DNA of 31,616 nucleotides, taken from assembly GCA_034436375.1 (NCBI GenBank), contig DAOTVS010000059.1, positions 1-31,616 on the forward strand, read 5' to 3'. Under the pieces are notes generated by a model that saw only the letters and a list, made by a program, of their open reading frames with translations, ran no database searches and was not told the origin of the DNA. A program made the position numbers and the translations under genes. This DNA is from DAOTVS01 sp034436375. Its GTDB lineage: Bacteria > Chloroflexota > Anaerolineae > SpSt-313. Shown here piece by piece: positions 1 through 8,174 of this stretch. Every line of letters begins with the position of its first letter. The first letter of the stretch is position 1.

Positions 1-59
1 TGTTACAAAACAGCAAGTTCTGACCGGAAGGAGATCGAGGTCGGGCGTAATGTATGGCT

Positions 60-199
60 CGTAATAAGTAAAACGTAATGCGTAAGGCTGCCATGATGTG
101 ATACGCATTGCTCTCCTCACGTCTGCACGAATGCAGCACGATGAAGAGCAGCGCACCTCACGCCATGGCGACCTCACGCATTACGTTTTACTTATTACG
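60..199. repeat. Long-inverted-repeat element, copy 1
   Basis: The left arm begins CGTAATAAGTAAAACG and the right arm ends CGTTTTACTTATTACG. The two arms pair over about 38 nt with only a few mismatches, ending inwards at GGCTGCC and GGCGACC. The roughly 65-nt centre is unlike the other copies. A further arm-like stretch (GGCCTTACGCC followed by CGTATTAC) lies at 206-238, and a fragment with GGGCGTAA lies near 43-50. Copy 1 may therefore sit inside the remains of another copy. Confidence 0.85.
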
Positions 200-233
200 G
201 GTCCTGGCGGCCTTACGCCCTACGAATCACGTA

Positions 234-596
<363 letters not shown>

Positions 597-712
597 TTGT
601 CCTTTCTGTTTGTGGCCACGCGGAGCATTATACACCCTCACGTAACGTCAGGGTCAAGAGGCAGTTTCGGCATGACACGCTTGTGAGGGGCTTGCTGCGC
701 CACATTCTCTGC

Positions 713-749
713 TTGACACGGGGTTACTGGAACCCCGGGGTGCTATAAA
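713..749 (+). promoter_or_regulatory. Possible extended -10 promoter with an inverted repeat, upstream of the DUF89 gene
   Basis: TGCTATAAA at 741-749 fits an extended -10 (TGnTATAAT). A perfect 7-bp inverted repeat, CGGGGTT and AACCCCG around ACTGG (719-737), lies just upstream where an operator could sit. The TTGACA at 713-718 is too far (25 bp) to serve as the -35 for this -10. Weak evidence. Confidence 0.3.
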
Positions 750-849
750 CATAGCAGGGCCTCCTATCGGCTTTGACCGGCAGCGATTCAACAGTAGAAT
801 CGTAGCTACAGGAACACATTGCACGGAAACCGGAGGCTGAGCACGCGCG

Positions 850-2052
850 ATGGCAGCATCCCCGATGTCCAATTCTTTGCCCCCGCCTCTGATGACCTCG
901 GAGGAGGGGTCCTTCGCCCAGCGTACAGTGCTGCGCCGCAAGCCACAGATCGCCCGCGACGTCCTGCGCGACAATCATTACCCGCCCGAGATCCAGGCAG
1001 CGGTGGAGGGGCTGATCACTGAGATCGAGAGCCTGAGCCCTGTGCATCCCCTGCATGAGGCAGCGCCCGATGTGGAGTATTGGGATGAGCAGTGGCGCCC
1101 CTATGCCGGGCGCCATTGGCTGGCCCTGCCCTGGTATTTCGCCGAGGCTTTTTTCTACCGGCGCCTGCTGGAGGCGGTGCGCTACTTCCAGCCCGGCCCC
1201 TGGGAGGGCCATGACCCCTTTGCCATGGCCAAGCGGCGCGCGATCGAGGGCCCTCACGGCGCTCTGTTGCTGGCTACCCATGCCCTGCTAGAGCTGCCGG
1301 CCGAGCTGCCTGCAGCATTGCTTGCCCTTCTCCACGATAGCCTGTGGGGCAACCGTGCCGACCTCAGTAACCGTGAGGTCGTGGCGCGCCTTGCCGGCCA
1401 TGGCGCTGAGCAGCAGGATCTGCTGCTCGATGATTCTGCGCAGGTTGTCGGTTTCCTGCTGAAGGGCGCCCACCGGCGCATCGACTTTATCAACGATAAT
1501 GCCGGGCCTGAGGCCGCTTTTGACCTGCTGTTGGCCGGCTTTCTGCTCGATCGCAGCCTGACGGGTGCGGTGCGGATGCACCTCAAGCCCTATCCTTTCT
1601 ACGTCTCCGATGCGCTGATTCCGGATATGCGCGAGCTGATCTCGCGCCTGGAGGGGGCGCCTGAGCCTCGGCTGCGCGCCGCCGGCGAGCGACTGGAGGG
1701 GCACCTGCAGTCGGGGAGGCTGGAGCTGACGACCGACCGCTTTTGGGCCAGCGCCTATGAGTTCCGTGATATGCCGGCAGATCTACGACGTGACCTGTCG
1801 CGCGCAGACCTGGTGATCATCAAGGGAGACGCCAACTACCGACGCCTGCTGGGCGACCGGCATTGGCCATATACCACCCGCCTGGCTGAGATCGTGGCCT
1901 ATTTCCCGGCGCCCCTGGCCGTGTTGCGCACCCTCAAAGCGGAGATCATCGTGGGGCTGGAACCGGGGCAGGCGGAGCAATTGGCTGCGGCAGACGCGAA
2001 TTGGCTGGTGAACGGTAAGCGGGGGCTGATCCAGTTTGTGGGGCGGATGTAA
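850..2052 (+). CDS. DUF89 / ARMT1-like damage-control phosphatase family protein
   Basis: The 400-residue protein matches the DUF89 (ARMT1-like) family, metal-dependent phosphatases thought to remove damaged sugar phosphates. Visible motifs are FINDNAGPE near residue 216, where the Asp/Asn pair binds metal, the Lys-rich LKPYPFYVSD segment, and LVIIKGDANYRRLLGD near residue 320, the family's conserved C-terminal motif. It ends in NGKRGLIQF, also typical. The ATG at 850 has GGAGG 13 nt upstream; an ATG at 865 is an alternative. The stop codon TAA lies in the first bases of long-inverted-repeat copy 2. No neighbour hints at the substrate. Family assignment is strong; substrate unknown. Confidence 0.85.
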   Translation: MAASPMSNSLPPPLMTSEEGSFAQRTVLRRKPQIARDVLRDNHYPPEIQAAVEGLITEIESLSPVHPLHEAAPDVEYWDEQWRPYAGRHWLALPWYFAEAFFYRRLLEAVRYFQPGPWEGHDPFAMAKRRAIEGPHGALLLATHALLELPAELPAALLALLHDSLWGNRADLSNREVVARLAGHGAEQQDLLLDDSAQVVGFLLKGAHRRIDFINDNAGPEAAFDLLLAGFLLDRSLTGAVRMHLKPYPFYVSDALIPDMRELISRLEGAPEPRLRAAGERLEGHLQSGRLELTTDRFWASAYEFRDMPADLRRDLSRADLVIIKGDANYRRLLGDRHWPYTTRLAEIVAYFPAPLAVLRTLKAEIIVGLEPGQAEQLAAADANWLVNGKRGLIQFVGRM

Positions 2053-2187
2053 TCCGTAATTCGTAATCCGTAAGGCCGCTGTTGCGAAGCATCAGTTGCT
2101 TTTCGTGGCGTTGGCCCCAACGATACTGGCGCGGAGCGCAGGGTATGCCGAAATGGCGACCTTAGGCATCACGCATCACGGATTACG
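2049..2187. repeat. Long-inverted-repeat element, copy 2
   Basis: The arms are GTAATCCGTAATTCGTAATC on the left and CATCACGGATTACG on the right, with GTAAGGCCGC and GGCGACCTTAG at the inner ends. Read on the minus strand, the centre closely matches copy 9: it shares TATCGTTGGG, GCCAACGCC, GAAAAGCA and CTTCGCAACA. It separates two convergent genes; the DUF89 stop lies inside it and the receiver-protein stop abuts it. Confidence 0.8.
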
Positions 2188-2188
2188 T

Positions 2189-2551
2189 CTATATGGCTGG
2201 GGCCGTGGAGAGCGCGCAAGAGACGGCGTCTTCCAGTTCCCCCAAATCAAAGGGCTTGGCGAGCAGGCGAGCCTCGGGGCAACCTTCATGGTGCAGGCGG
2301 CCGGCGGTCATGAAGACAATGGGAATGTGCGCCGTATCGGGGGAGGCGTGCAGTTGGCGGCATAGCTCGATCCCGTTCATGATGGGCATCATGATGTCGG
2401 TGACCACCAGGTCCGGGTGCTCTGCACGCGCGATCTCCAGGGCGCTGAGGCCATCGTAGGCGCGCAGAACGCGATAACCGCTATCCTCCAGCAGTGAAGC
2501 CACGAATTCGACTACAGCCTCTTCGTCGTCGACGACCAGGATTGTCTTCAC
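2189..2551 (-). CDS. Stand-alone response regulator receiver domain protein
   Basis: About 120 residues forming one CheY-like receiver domain: ILVVDDEE (acidic pocket), LVVTDIMMP (phospho-acceptor Asp), IVFMTAG (switch Thr) and LLAKPFD (conserved Lys). There is no output domain. I chose the GTG at 2551, which places the domain start at residue 1 and has AGG 8 nt upstream. The frame stays open to 2707, but the extra residues look non-coding. It lies downstream of dnaK behind a terminator-like hairpin, so it is probably transcribed separately. No partner kinase is adjacent; the nearest is at 12468 on the other strand. Confidence 0.85.
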   Translation of the reverse strand: MKTILVVDDEEAVVEFVASLLEDSGYRVLRAYDGLSALEIARAEHPDLVVTDIMMPIMNGIELCRQLHASPDTAHIPIVFMTAGRLHHEGCPEARLLAKPFDLGELEDAVSCALSTAPAI

Positions 2552-2804
2552 GATGGCAACCTGCACTCCTTGTGTAATCCGCGGACTGCCCTCACGGCCT
2601 CCATCGGTATGACCAGTGGCCGCGTCGGGCTCGCTGTGGACAGACAAATGGCCCCCGCCATCGCTCGGGCAGCGCCGACCGGCTCCCGCGGACGAACATG
2701 CGGGCATATCTCCAGTCGGACTAGCAAATCTCAGGCCAACGCAGAGAGGTAGGTCCCACAGGCCAGCTCCATCTGCCTGTCAGGATAACCGCAGGCTTGC
2801 AAAG
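2552..2804. other. Non-coding gap between receiver gene and dnaK
   Basis: I see no convincing gene on either strand in this stretch. It must hold the promoter and ribosome binding site (AAGGAG near 2567-2572 on the minus strand) of the receiver gene. No sharp -35/-10 pair is obvious. Confidence 0.5.
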
Positions 2805-2834
2805 GAAGAGGAGGGCTATCAAGCCCTCCTCTTC
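2805..2834 (-). terminator. Hairpin terminator downstream of dnaK
   Basis: GAAGAGGAGGGCT and AGCCCTCCTCTTC form a perfect 13-bp stem around a 4-nt loop, 22 nt after the dnaK stop codon. On the dnaK strand it is followed only by a short CCTTT, so the U tract is poor. The stem strength and position still argue for a transcript end. Confidence 0.7.
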
Positions 2835-2855
2835 ATCAGTCGTTATTGGCCAAGG

Positions 2856-4769
2856 CTAGACTTCGCGGAACTCGCCCTCGACGGTGCCGTCATCTCTGGG
2901 GCCGGCGGCGCCGCCCTGCGGGCCCGGGCCACCCTGGCCACCCGGAGCGCCCTGCGGGCTACCCTGCGCCTGGTACATAGTCTCACCGATGCTCTGCAGC
3001 TTTTGCGAGAGCTCCTGGGTACGGCGCCTGATTGCTTCGGTATCGGAGCCCTTGAGGGCTTCCTTGAGCGCGTTGATAGCGCCTTCGACCTCGCTGCGCA
3101 CATTGCCGGGCACCTTGTCGCCCAGGTCGCGCAGCGTCTTTTCTGCGCTGTAGGCGACGGTATCGCCCTGGTTGCGCACCTCGACCTCTTCCTTACGCTT
3201 GCGGTCAGCAGCGGCATTGCGCTCGGCCTCGCGCACCAGCCTGTCGACCTCTTCCTTGCTCAGGCCGCTGGAAGCGGTGATAGTGATCTTTTGCTCGCGG
3301 CCGGTGGCCTTGTCCTGCGCAGCGACGTGCAGGATACCATCGGCATCGATGTCAAAGGTCACCTCGATCTGCGGGATACCGCGGGGGGCAGGCGGAATGC
3401 CGTCCAGGATGAAGCGGCCCAGGGTCTTGTTATCGGCGGCCATGGGGCGCTCGCCCTGCACCACGTGGATCTCCACACTCGTCTGACTGTCGGAAGCGGT
3501 CGAGAAGATCTGGCTCTTCTTGGTCGGGATGGTCGTATTGCGCTCGATCAGGGGCGTGGCCACGCCACCCAGGGTCTCGAGACCCAGGGTCAACGGGGTC
3601 ACGTCGAGGAGCAGCACATCCTTGACCTCACCGCCCAAGACGCCCGCTTGAATAGCGGCGCCGATGGCCACCACCTCGTCGGGGTTGACGCCCTTGTGCG
3701 GCTCACGGTTAAAGTACTTGCGCACCGTCTCCTGCACCAGGGGCATACGGGTCTGCCCACCGACCAGCACCACCTCGTCAATGTCGCTGACCTGCAGGTG
3801 GGCGTCGGAGAGCGCCTGGCGCACCGGGTTCATCGACTTTTCGACCAGATCACCGACCAGCTGCTCCAGCTTGGCCCGGGTCAGGGTCATCTGCAGGTGC
3901 TTGGGGCCCGAGGCGTCAGCGGTGATGAAAGGCAGGTTGATCTCGGTCTGCACCACCGACGATAGCTCGATCTTGGCCTTTTCGGCGGCTTCTTTGAGGC
4001 GCTGCAGGGCCATGCGGTCGGCTCGCAGGTCGATGCCCTGGTCGCGCTTGTACTCATCGGCAATCCAGTCGATGATGCGCAGATCAAAGTCGTCACCGCC
4101 CAGGAAGGTATCGCCATTGGTCGAGTTGACCTCAAAGACGCCATCACCCAGGGTCAGAACCGAGATATCGAAGGTGCCGCCGCCCAGGTCATAGACGGCA
4201 ATCTGCTCATCCTTCTTCTTATCGAGCCCATAGGCAAGGGACGAGGCCGTGGGCTCGTTGATAATGCGCAGCACCTCAAGGCCGGCGATGCGGCCGGCAT
4301 CCTTAGTAGCCTGGCGCTGCGCGTCGTTAAAGTAGGCCGGCACGGTGATGACGGCCTGGGTCACCGGCTCGCCCAGATAAGCCTCGGCGTCGGCTTTGAG
4401 CTTTTGCAGGATCATGGCCGAGATCTCGGGCGGCGAATAGGCTTTGCCGCCCATCCAGACCTGCACATCGCCGTTTGGCGCCTCGGTGACCTTGTAGGGT
4501 AGGCGCTTCATGGCCTTTTGCACTTCCGGGTCCGAGAACTTGCGGCCCATAAAGCGCTTAATGGAATAGATCGTGTTCTCAGGATTGGTAATGGCCTGGC
4601 GGCGGGCCACCTGGCCCACAATGCGCTCCCCCGTCTTGGGGTTCATCGCCACGACCGAAGGCAACAGACGGCTGCCTTCAGAGGTTGTAATCACGACGGG
4701 CTCGCCGCCCTCCATGACGGCAACGACCGAGTTGGTTGTACCCAGGTCAATGCCCACAATCTTACCCAT
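2856..4769 (-). CDS. dnaK: Molecular chaperone DnaK (Hsp70)
   Basis: The 637-residue protein is full-length Hsp70. The N-terminal ATPase has IGIDLGTTNS at residues 5-14, the catalytic Lys in SIKRFMGR, INEPTASSLAYGLD and DLGGGTFD near residue 195. The interdomain linker DVLLLDVTPLTLG is near residue 382, followed by the beta substrate-binding domain and an alpha lid. It ends in a Gly/Pro-rich tail and FREV. GGAGGATACACCT precedes the ATG. It folds proteins in the cytoplasm with GrpE as exchange factor and DnaJ as co-chaperone; no dnaJ follows it here. It is the third gene of the hrcA operon. Confidence 0.98.
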   Translation of the reverse strand: MGKIVGIDLGTTNSVVAVMEGGEPVVITTSEGSRLLPSVVAMNPKTGERIVGQVARRQAITNPENTIYSIKRFMGRKFSDPEVQKAMKRLPYKVTEAPNGDVQVWMGGKAYSPPEISAMILQKLKADAEAYLGEPVTQAVITVPAYFNDAQRQATKDAGRIAGLEVLRIINEPTASSLAYGLDKKKDEQIAVYDLGGGTFDISVLTLGDGVFEVNSTNGDTFLGGDDFDLRIIDWIADEYKRDQGIDLRADRMALQRLKEAAEKAKIELSSVVQTEINLPFITADASGPKHLQMTLTRAKLEQLVGDLVEKSMNPVRQALSDAHLQVSDIDEVVLVGGQTRMPLVQETVRKYFNREPHKGVNPDEVVAIGAAIQAGVLGGEVKDVLLLDVTPLTLGLETLGGVATPLIERNTTIPTKKSQIFSTASDSQTSVEIHVVQGERPMAADNKTLGRFILDGIPPAPRGIPQIEVTFDIDADGILHVAAQDKATGREQKITITASSGLSKEEVDRLVREAERNAAADRKRKEEVEVRNQGDTVAYSAEKTLRDLGDKVPGNVRSEVEGAINALKEALKGSDTEAIRRRTQELSQKLQSIGETMYQAQGSPQGAPGGQGGPGPQGGAAGPRDDGTVEGEFREV

Positions 4770-4799
4770 AGGTGTATCCTCCTAAATGATTGCTGTTTC

Positions 4800-4985
4800 T
4801 TTCGTTACATGTATGGAACTGGGAAAACCCGGATCTTGTAGGAACTCGTAGGCCGTCATCGGAGCAGCGCAAGGCTTGCCGCAAGCCCCCATGATCTCCC
4901 CTGAGTCTCTACACATTCCCTTCAGTATCTTCAGCTCCTTCGGTGACCTCAGTTTCCCGAGTTTCCTTTGTTCCTTCATCTCCAC
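4800..4985. repeat. AGTTCC-type short-repeat region (dnaK-grpE spacer into the grpE 3' end)
   Basis: The spacer carries GGAACTGGG and AGGAACTCGTAGG. The adjoining 3' end of grpE carries further variants (on the minus strand GGAACAAAGG, GGAAACTCGG, GGAAACTGAGG). The same units appear at 8076-8150 and 9607-9760. A hairpin GGCTTG/CAAGCC with a CCG loop lies at 4873-4887. Confidence 0.5.
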
Positions 4986-5532
4986 CAGTTGCCTCGGCTC
5001 CAGGCTTGGCCACGGCCACCTTGACCAGGGCCGGCCTGAGCACGCGCCCGTGCAACTCATAACCGCGCTGCAGTTCAGCAATGACCTGCCCATCGGGGTA
5101 GGCCGTGGTCTCTTCGCGCAGGATCGCTTCATGCCTGGTTGGGTCAAAGGGCTGGCCGGCCGCTTCGATCGGCTTGAGTCCTTCGCCTTCCAGGGTCAAC
5201 CAGAGTTTGTGTTGGATCAGCGCTACACCTTCGACCCAGCTAAACGCGCGCAGGTCGCCGGGTAGAGTGGCCATGGCGCGCTCGAAATCATCGAGGACGG
5301 GCAGGATCTTGCTCAACAAGAGTGCGCTGCTGAAGCGGCTCATCTCTTCGCGCTCGCGCTCGACCCGCTTGCGATAGTTCGAAAAATCCGCTGCCGTACG
5401 CCGCCATTGGTCCAGGTAATCGTTGGCCTGAGCCTGCACTTTGGCCAGCTCTTCGGTCAGGTTGGCTTCCGCCGGCTTGACCTCCGGCTCGGCCTGAGGC
5501 CCTGTATTCTGCTGTTCGATATCATCAGCCAT
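4909..5532 (-). CDS. grpE: Nucleotide exchange factor GrpE
   Basis: The 207-residue protein has the GrpE pattern: an N-terminal acidic stretch, a long coiled coil (AQANDYLDQWRRTAADFSNY), then the compact beta domain with FDPTRHEAI and GYELHGRVLRPALVKVA, the family signature. GrpE drives ADP release from DnaK. Residues from about 175 onward form an unusual Glu/Thr-rich tail (TKETRETEVTEGAEDTEG) that most GrpE proteins lack. Its codons resemble the AGTTCC-type repeats of the adjoining spacer. It starts at the ATG at 5532, 71 nt after hrcA, and is the second gene of the CIRCE-controlled operon. Confidence 0.96.
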   Translation of the reverse strand: MADDIEQQNTGPQAEPEVKPAEANLTEELAKVQAQANDYLDQWRRTAADFSNYRKRVEREREEMSRFSSALLLSKILPVLDDFERAMATLPGDLRAFSWVEGVALIQHKLWLTLEGEGLKPIEAAGQPFDPTRHEAILREETTAYPDGQVIAELQRGYELHGRVLRPALVKVAVAKPGAEATGGDEGTKETRETEVTEGAEDTEGNV

Positions 5533-5603
5533 AATGGTATTTATCTACCTCCCGAGAGTGTTGAGATTGCCAAAGCCTCTGCGGCTTGGGTAATTGAGAA
5601 TGG

Positions 5604-6638
5604 CTAGTATCCGTACATCCGTTCTACCAGGTTGCTCATCAGGCGAGCCACATAGCGTACAGCCGAAATAGCCCGATCATAGGGCATGCGCGTGGGCCCG
5701 AGCACGCCAAGCACGCCGTCGGCTTCGCCGCGCAGGCCGTAACGCGAAAGGACAAGGCTGTAATCATCCAGATCATCCCAGCGTCCTTCGCCGCCGATAA
5801 TCACCTGTATACCGTTGGCCTCCAGGACCTCGGCAATGATGGATTCCAGCAGGTTTTGGCGCTCAAGCACCTCCACGACCTGGCGGAACTTGTCGACCTG
5901 CGCAAACTCGGGTTGGCGTAACACATGCAATAGCCCGTCGCGGTAGACCTGGCTCTCGCTGCGCTGGTCGAGTTGTTCGAGGGCCTCGAGCACCCGGTCT
6001 ACGGTCAGGCGCTCCAAAGGCGTCAGGTTGACCGTAGCCACCGGCCCGGTGCGAATCTCAACGACATCGGCTGTGCCGAGCAGCGCATTGAGGTGGTTGG
6101 ACGCCTGAGTCAATGTTTCCTGGCTGGTCCCTTCGGGCAGCACGATCACCTGCTGGCGGATGCTGCCCTCCTGAAAGACCATGATCAGCAGGGCCGTGGC
6201 CTCGCTTAGCGCGATGAGCTCGACATGCTTGAACCGGGCCTGCGGCGCGCGCGGTGCGGTAACCAGCGAAGCGCTTTGCGCCGTCTGGGCCAACACGGCG
6301 GCCGCTAACTTGGTCCATTGCTCCAGCTCGAGCCTGACCTGGTGGAACTGATGGCTGATCATGCGCTGCTCGCTGGGCGAGAGCTCGGAATCTTGCATCA
6401 GGCGATGGACAAAGTAGCGATAGCCCTTGTCGGTAGGAATGCGCCCGCCCGACGTGTGGGTCTGCATGAGGTAGCCCTCGCGTTCCAGGAGCGCCAGCTC
6501 ATTGCGCACGGTCGCTGAGCTCATCGCCAGCCCGTGACGACGCACGATAGCCTGCGAGCCGATCGGCACAGCCGTGGCGACGTATTCGCGCACTACAATG
6601 CTCAGAATCTCCTCTTCGCGCGGAGATAGCTCCTCCAT
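5604..6638 (-). CDS. hrcA: Heat-inducible transcription repressor HrcA
   Basis: About 344 residues. It opens with the winged-helix DNA-binding domain (SPREEEILSIVVREYVATAV, SSATVRNELALLEREGYL, HTSGGRIPTDKGYR), followed by a GAF-like dimerisation domain and the C-terminal IGGEGRWDDLDDYSLV region. HrcA binds CIRCE and represses class I heat-shock genes, with its activity depending on GroE. I place the start at the ATG at 6638 because GAGGGG lies 7 nt upstream. The longer frame, open to 6686, would run into the CIRCE element. The start codon lies inside the 12-bp palindrome CTCCATATGGAG (6633-6644). First gene of hrcA-grpE-dnaK. Confidence 0.96.
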   Translation of the reverse strand: MEELSPREEEILSIVVREYVATAVPIGSQAIVRRHGLAMSSATVRNELALLEREGYLMQTHTSGGRIPTDKGYRYFVHRLMQDSELSPSEQRMISHQFHQVRLELEQWTKLAAAVLAQTAQSASLVTAPRAPQARFKHVELIALSEATALLIMVFQEGSIRQQVIVLPEGTSQETLTQASNHLNALLGTADVVEIRTGPVATVNLTPLERLTVDRVLEALEQLDQRSESQVYRDGLLHVLRQPEFAQVDKFRQVVEVLERQNLLESIIAEVLEANGIQVIIGGEGRWDDLDDYSLVLSRYGLRGEADGVLGVLGPTRMPYDRAISAVRYVARLMSNLVERMYGY

Positions 6639-6679
6639 ATGGAGTCCCCTCACCAGATGTGTTTGGCTGCTGAATGGTC

Positions 6680-6706
6680 TTAGCACTCACTGTTTGTGAG
6701 TGCTAG
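6680..6706 (-). promoter_or_regulatory. CIRCE operator (HrcA binding site)
   Basis: TTAGCACTC, nine bases, then GAGTGCTAG: an inverted repeat with a 9-nt spacer that matches the CIRCE consensus with a single end mismatch. It lies immediately downstream of the -10 hexamer and about 42 nt before the hrcA start. Bound HrcA would therefore block transcription of hrcA-grpE-dnaK. Confidence 0.95.
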
Positions 6707-6707
6707 C

Positions 6708-6736
6708 ATCATAGCACGAAGAAGGCAAAGTGTCAA
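6708..6736 (-). promoter_or_regulatory. Sigma70-type promoter of hrcA-grpE-dnaK
   Basis: On the minus strand, TTGACA (6736-6731) and TATGAT (6713-6708) are separated by exactly 17 bp. Only one base departs from the consensus. CIRCE begins two bases downstream, so the start site should lie within the operator. Confidence 0.92.
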
Positions 6737-6771
6737 GAGGTTTGCCTTAAATTGGGGGCTATTTTAGGAAG

Positions 6772-6798
6772 AAACTTGATAATAGGATTATCAAGTTT
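6772..6798 (-). terminator. Hairpin terminator at the end of the YcaQ-like gene
   Basis: AAACTTGATAA and TTATCAAGTTT form a perfect 11-bp stem around a 5-nt loop, overlapping the stop codon of the YcaQ-like gene. On the minus strand a T-rich run (GTTTCTTCC) follows. It would separate that gene from the heat-shock promoter downstream. Confidence 0.7.
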
Positions 6799-7981
6799 AG
6801 GGAATAAGGCGCGGCGGCACAGGGCCATCGGCGCACACATCGCGTGCACCGTGCAGGAGGGCCAGGTCGCTCAGGGCGGTAGCAAAGGCGTTGCGGAAGT
6901 GGGTATCTTCCAGGAGCGTCGGGTCCTCCAGGTGTATCCCCTCGATGAGCAGCCGTCCACTCGCCCAGCTCATGCGTGGCTCCAGGCGTCCGACCAGGGC
7001 CTCGCCATAGAGCACGGGCAGGATGCAGGCGCTGAGGGGCCTGCGGCGGGCATCGGCAGGGGCATAGACCTGGCGCCGGCAATCAAAACCGAAAAGGTCA
7101 TAGGTGCGCTGGCGATCCCACACCAGGGGGTCTATGGGAGAGAGGAAATGCACACGCGGCGCCAGGATGAACGAACGGCGTTCCAGGGCGCTGAGCCATT
7201 CGACGGGCACAAAGTAACTCTGCACTGGATCTTCGACCTGCAGATGGATAGCCTTGCCCCGGGCCACCAACTCGGTGATGAGGCGGCCCTTTTCTCGTTT
7301 CAGGGTCGACAGGTCCAGCTTAGCGCGGGAACCGATACCGTTTATGGCCTGGCTCCAGGTGGCCTGGCTCACCGGCGCCAGGACGCGCAGGGCATGCAGA
7401 GCCAGGGCCTGCTGACGCTCGGGGGTGCTGAGGGTGGTATGGTTGCGGCGCGGCAACACGCGCTCGGCCAGGTCATAGGTGCGCAAGGGGCCTTCGCGTT
7501 GGCGCACCAGGATGGCTCCCCGGATGAACAGCTGGTGTATAGTCTGCTCCACGTTGCGGCGCTCGTGCCATCCTTCGCTCTGGAGGATTCGCAGCAGCTC
7601 ATGTTGGCTAAGCGGGCCTTCGCTCGCCAGAAGCTGCAGCACTCGCGCACCCAGAGAGCCGGGCCGAGCGAGCGCTGCGATGGCCTCGGGGTCGCGGATG
7701 AGATCGTACCCTGCAGCCGGGAGCACGCCGGGCACGTGCAGGCAGTGTTCAAAGATCTGGCCGCCATTGTAGAGGGCGACATCGATATCGCCCAGTTGAT
7801 AACCCTGCAGGCGGTTGGCGAGCACCAGGTCATGGCCGCTGGCCAGGGCGTGGGGGCGCCAGTCGAGCTGGAGAAAGCCCTGCTGGACGACCCACGTGAC
7901 CGGGCTGCCCGGCGAGCGGCTGCTTGAGAGGCTCTGTTGCTCCAGAAGCAGGTGGCGCAATTCGGCGCGGGTTGTCAGCAT
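6797..7981 (-). CDS. YcaQ/AlkX-type winged-helix DNA glycosylase-like protein
   Basis: The 394-residue protein belongs to the HTH_42 (YcaQ/AZL) family, monofunctional DNA glycosylases that unhook interstrand crosslinks or remove bulky alkyl adducts. The N-terminal part holds GFLQLDW with Q38-L39-D40, matching the catalytic Q-x-D motif of YcaQ rather than the Q-x-Q of AZL. Three winged-helix units follow, then the C-terminal FLSPIDPLVWDRQR and the GEALVGRLEP beta region. The ATG at 7981 has GGGGA upstream. It is divergent from pgi. Its family is reasonably secure; a lesion-specific role is inferred from the motif only. Confidence 0.82.
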   Translation of the reverse strand: MLTTRAELRHLLLEQQSLSSSRSPGSPVTWVVQQGFLQLDWRPHALASGHDLVLANRLQGYQLGDIDVALYNGGQIFEHCLHVPGVLPAAGYDLIRDPEAIAALARPGSLGARVLQLLASEGPLSQHELLRILQSEGWHERRNVEQTIHQLFIRGAILVRQREGPLRTYDLAERVLPRRNHTTLSTPERQQALALHALRVLAPVSQATWSQAINGIGSRAKLDLSTLKREKGRLITELVARGKAIHLQVEDPVQSYFVPVEWLSALERRSFILAPRVHFLSPIDPLVWDRQRTYDLFGFDCRRQVYAPADARRRPLSACILPVLYGEALVGRLEPRMSWASGRLLIEGIHLEDPTLLEDTHFRNAFATALSDLALLHGARDVCADGPVPPRLIP

Positions 7982-8013
7982 CTTGCATGTCCCCTTCTAC
8001 TGTTCCTCTGGCC

Positions 8014-8042
8014 TTGACGCTCTCCGGTGACTGTGCTATCTT
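8014..8042 (+). promoter_or_regulatory. Promoter of glucose-6-phosphate isomerase gene
   Basis: TTGACG (8014-8019) and TATCTT (8037-8042) with a 17-bp spacer lie about 130 nt upstream of the pgi start codon. The leader in between holds the hairpin GGAATTCATGG/CCATGAGTTCC (8095-8121). Confidence 0.65.
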
Positions 8043-8075
8043 CACTGCACGCGCATAGTAACTCAAGGGAGCTCG

Positions 8076-8150
8076 TTGGGACCCAAAGGAACCTGGAATT
8101 CATGGGGCAGCCATGAGTTCCCGCGAGTTCCGACGAGTGTCTCCCGTGCC
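8076..8150. repeat. AGTTCC-type short-repeat region in the pgi leader
   Basis: Units such as AAAGGAACCTGG, CATGAGTTCCCG and CGAGTTCC are repeated in both orientations. They form an imperfect 11-bp hairpin with loop GGCAG at 8095-8121. The same short units recur at 4800-4985 and 9607-9760. Confidence 0.5.
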
Positions 8151-8174
8151 CGGGAAAAGGAGCAAGAGCAAGCG

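Noticed and set aside
713..749. TTGACA at 713 paired with TATAAA at 744 as a standard promoter
   Set aside because: The 25-bp spacing is too long; only an extended -10 reading remains possible.
2616..3965. 449-codon frame on the plus strand opposite dnaK
   Set aside because: It mirrors dnaK codon positions in a GC-rich gene and has no recognisable domain. dnaK is certain.
6639..6686. Longer HrcA start at 6686
   Set aside because: It would overlap the CIRCE operator and the expected transcription start; the ATG at 6638 has a good ribosome binding site.
6752..7927. 391-codon frame on the plus strand opposite the YcaQ-like gene
   Set aside because: It starts in the heat-shock promoter region, has no family likeness, and mirrors a recognised gene.
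8076..8174. Longer glucose-6-phosphate isomerase N terminus
   Set aside because: The extra 33 residues only translate AGTTCC-type repeats and are unlike the family.
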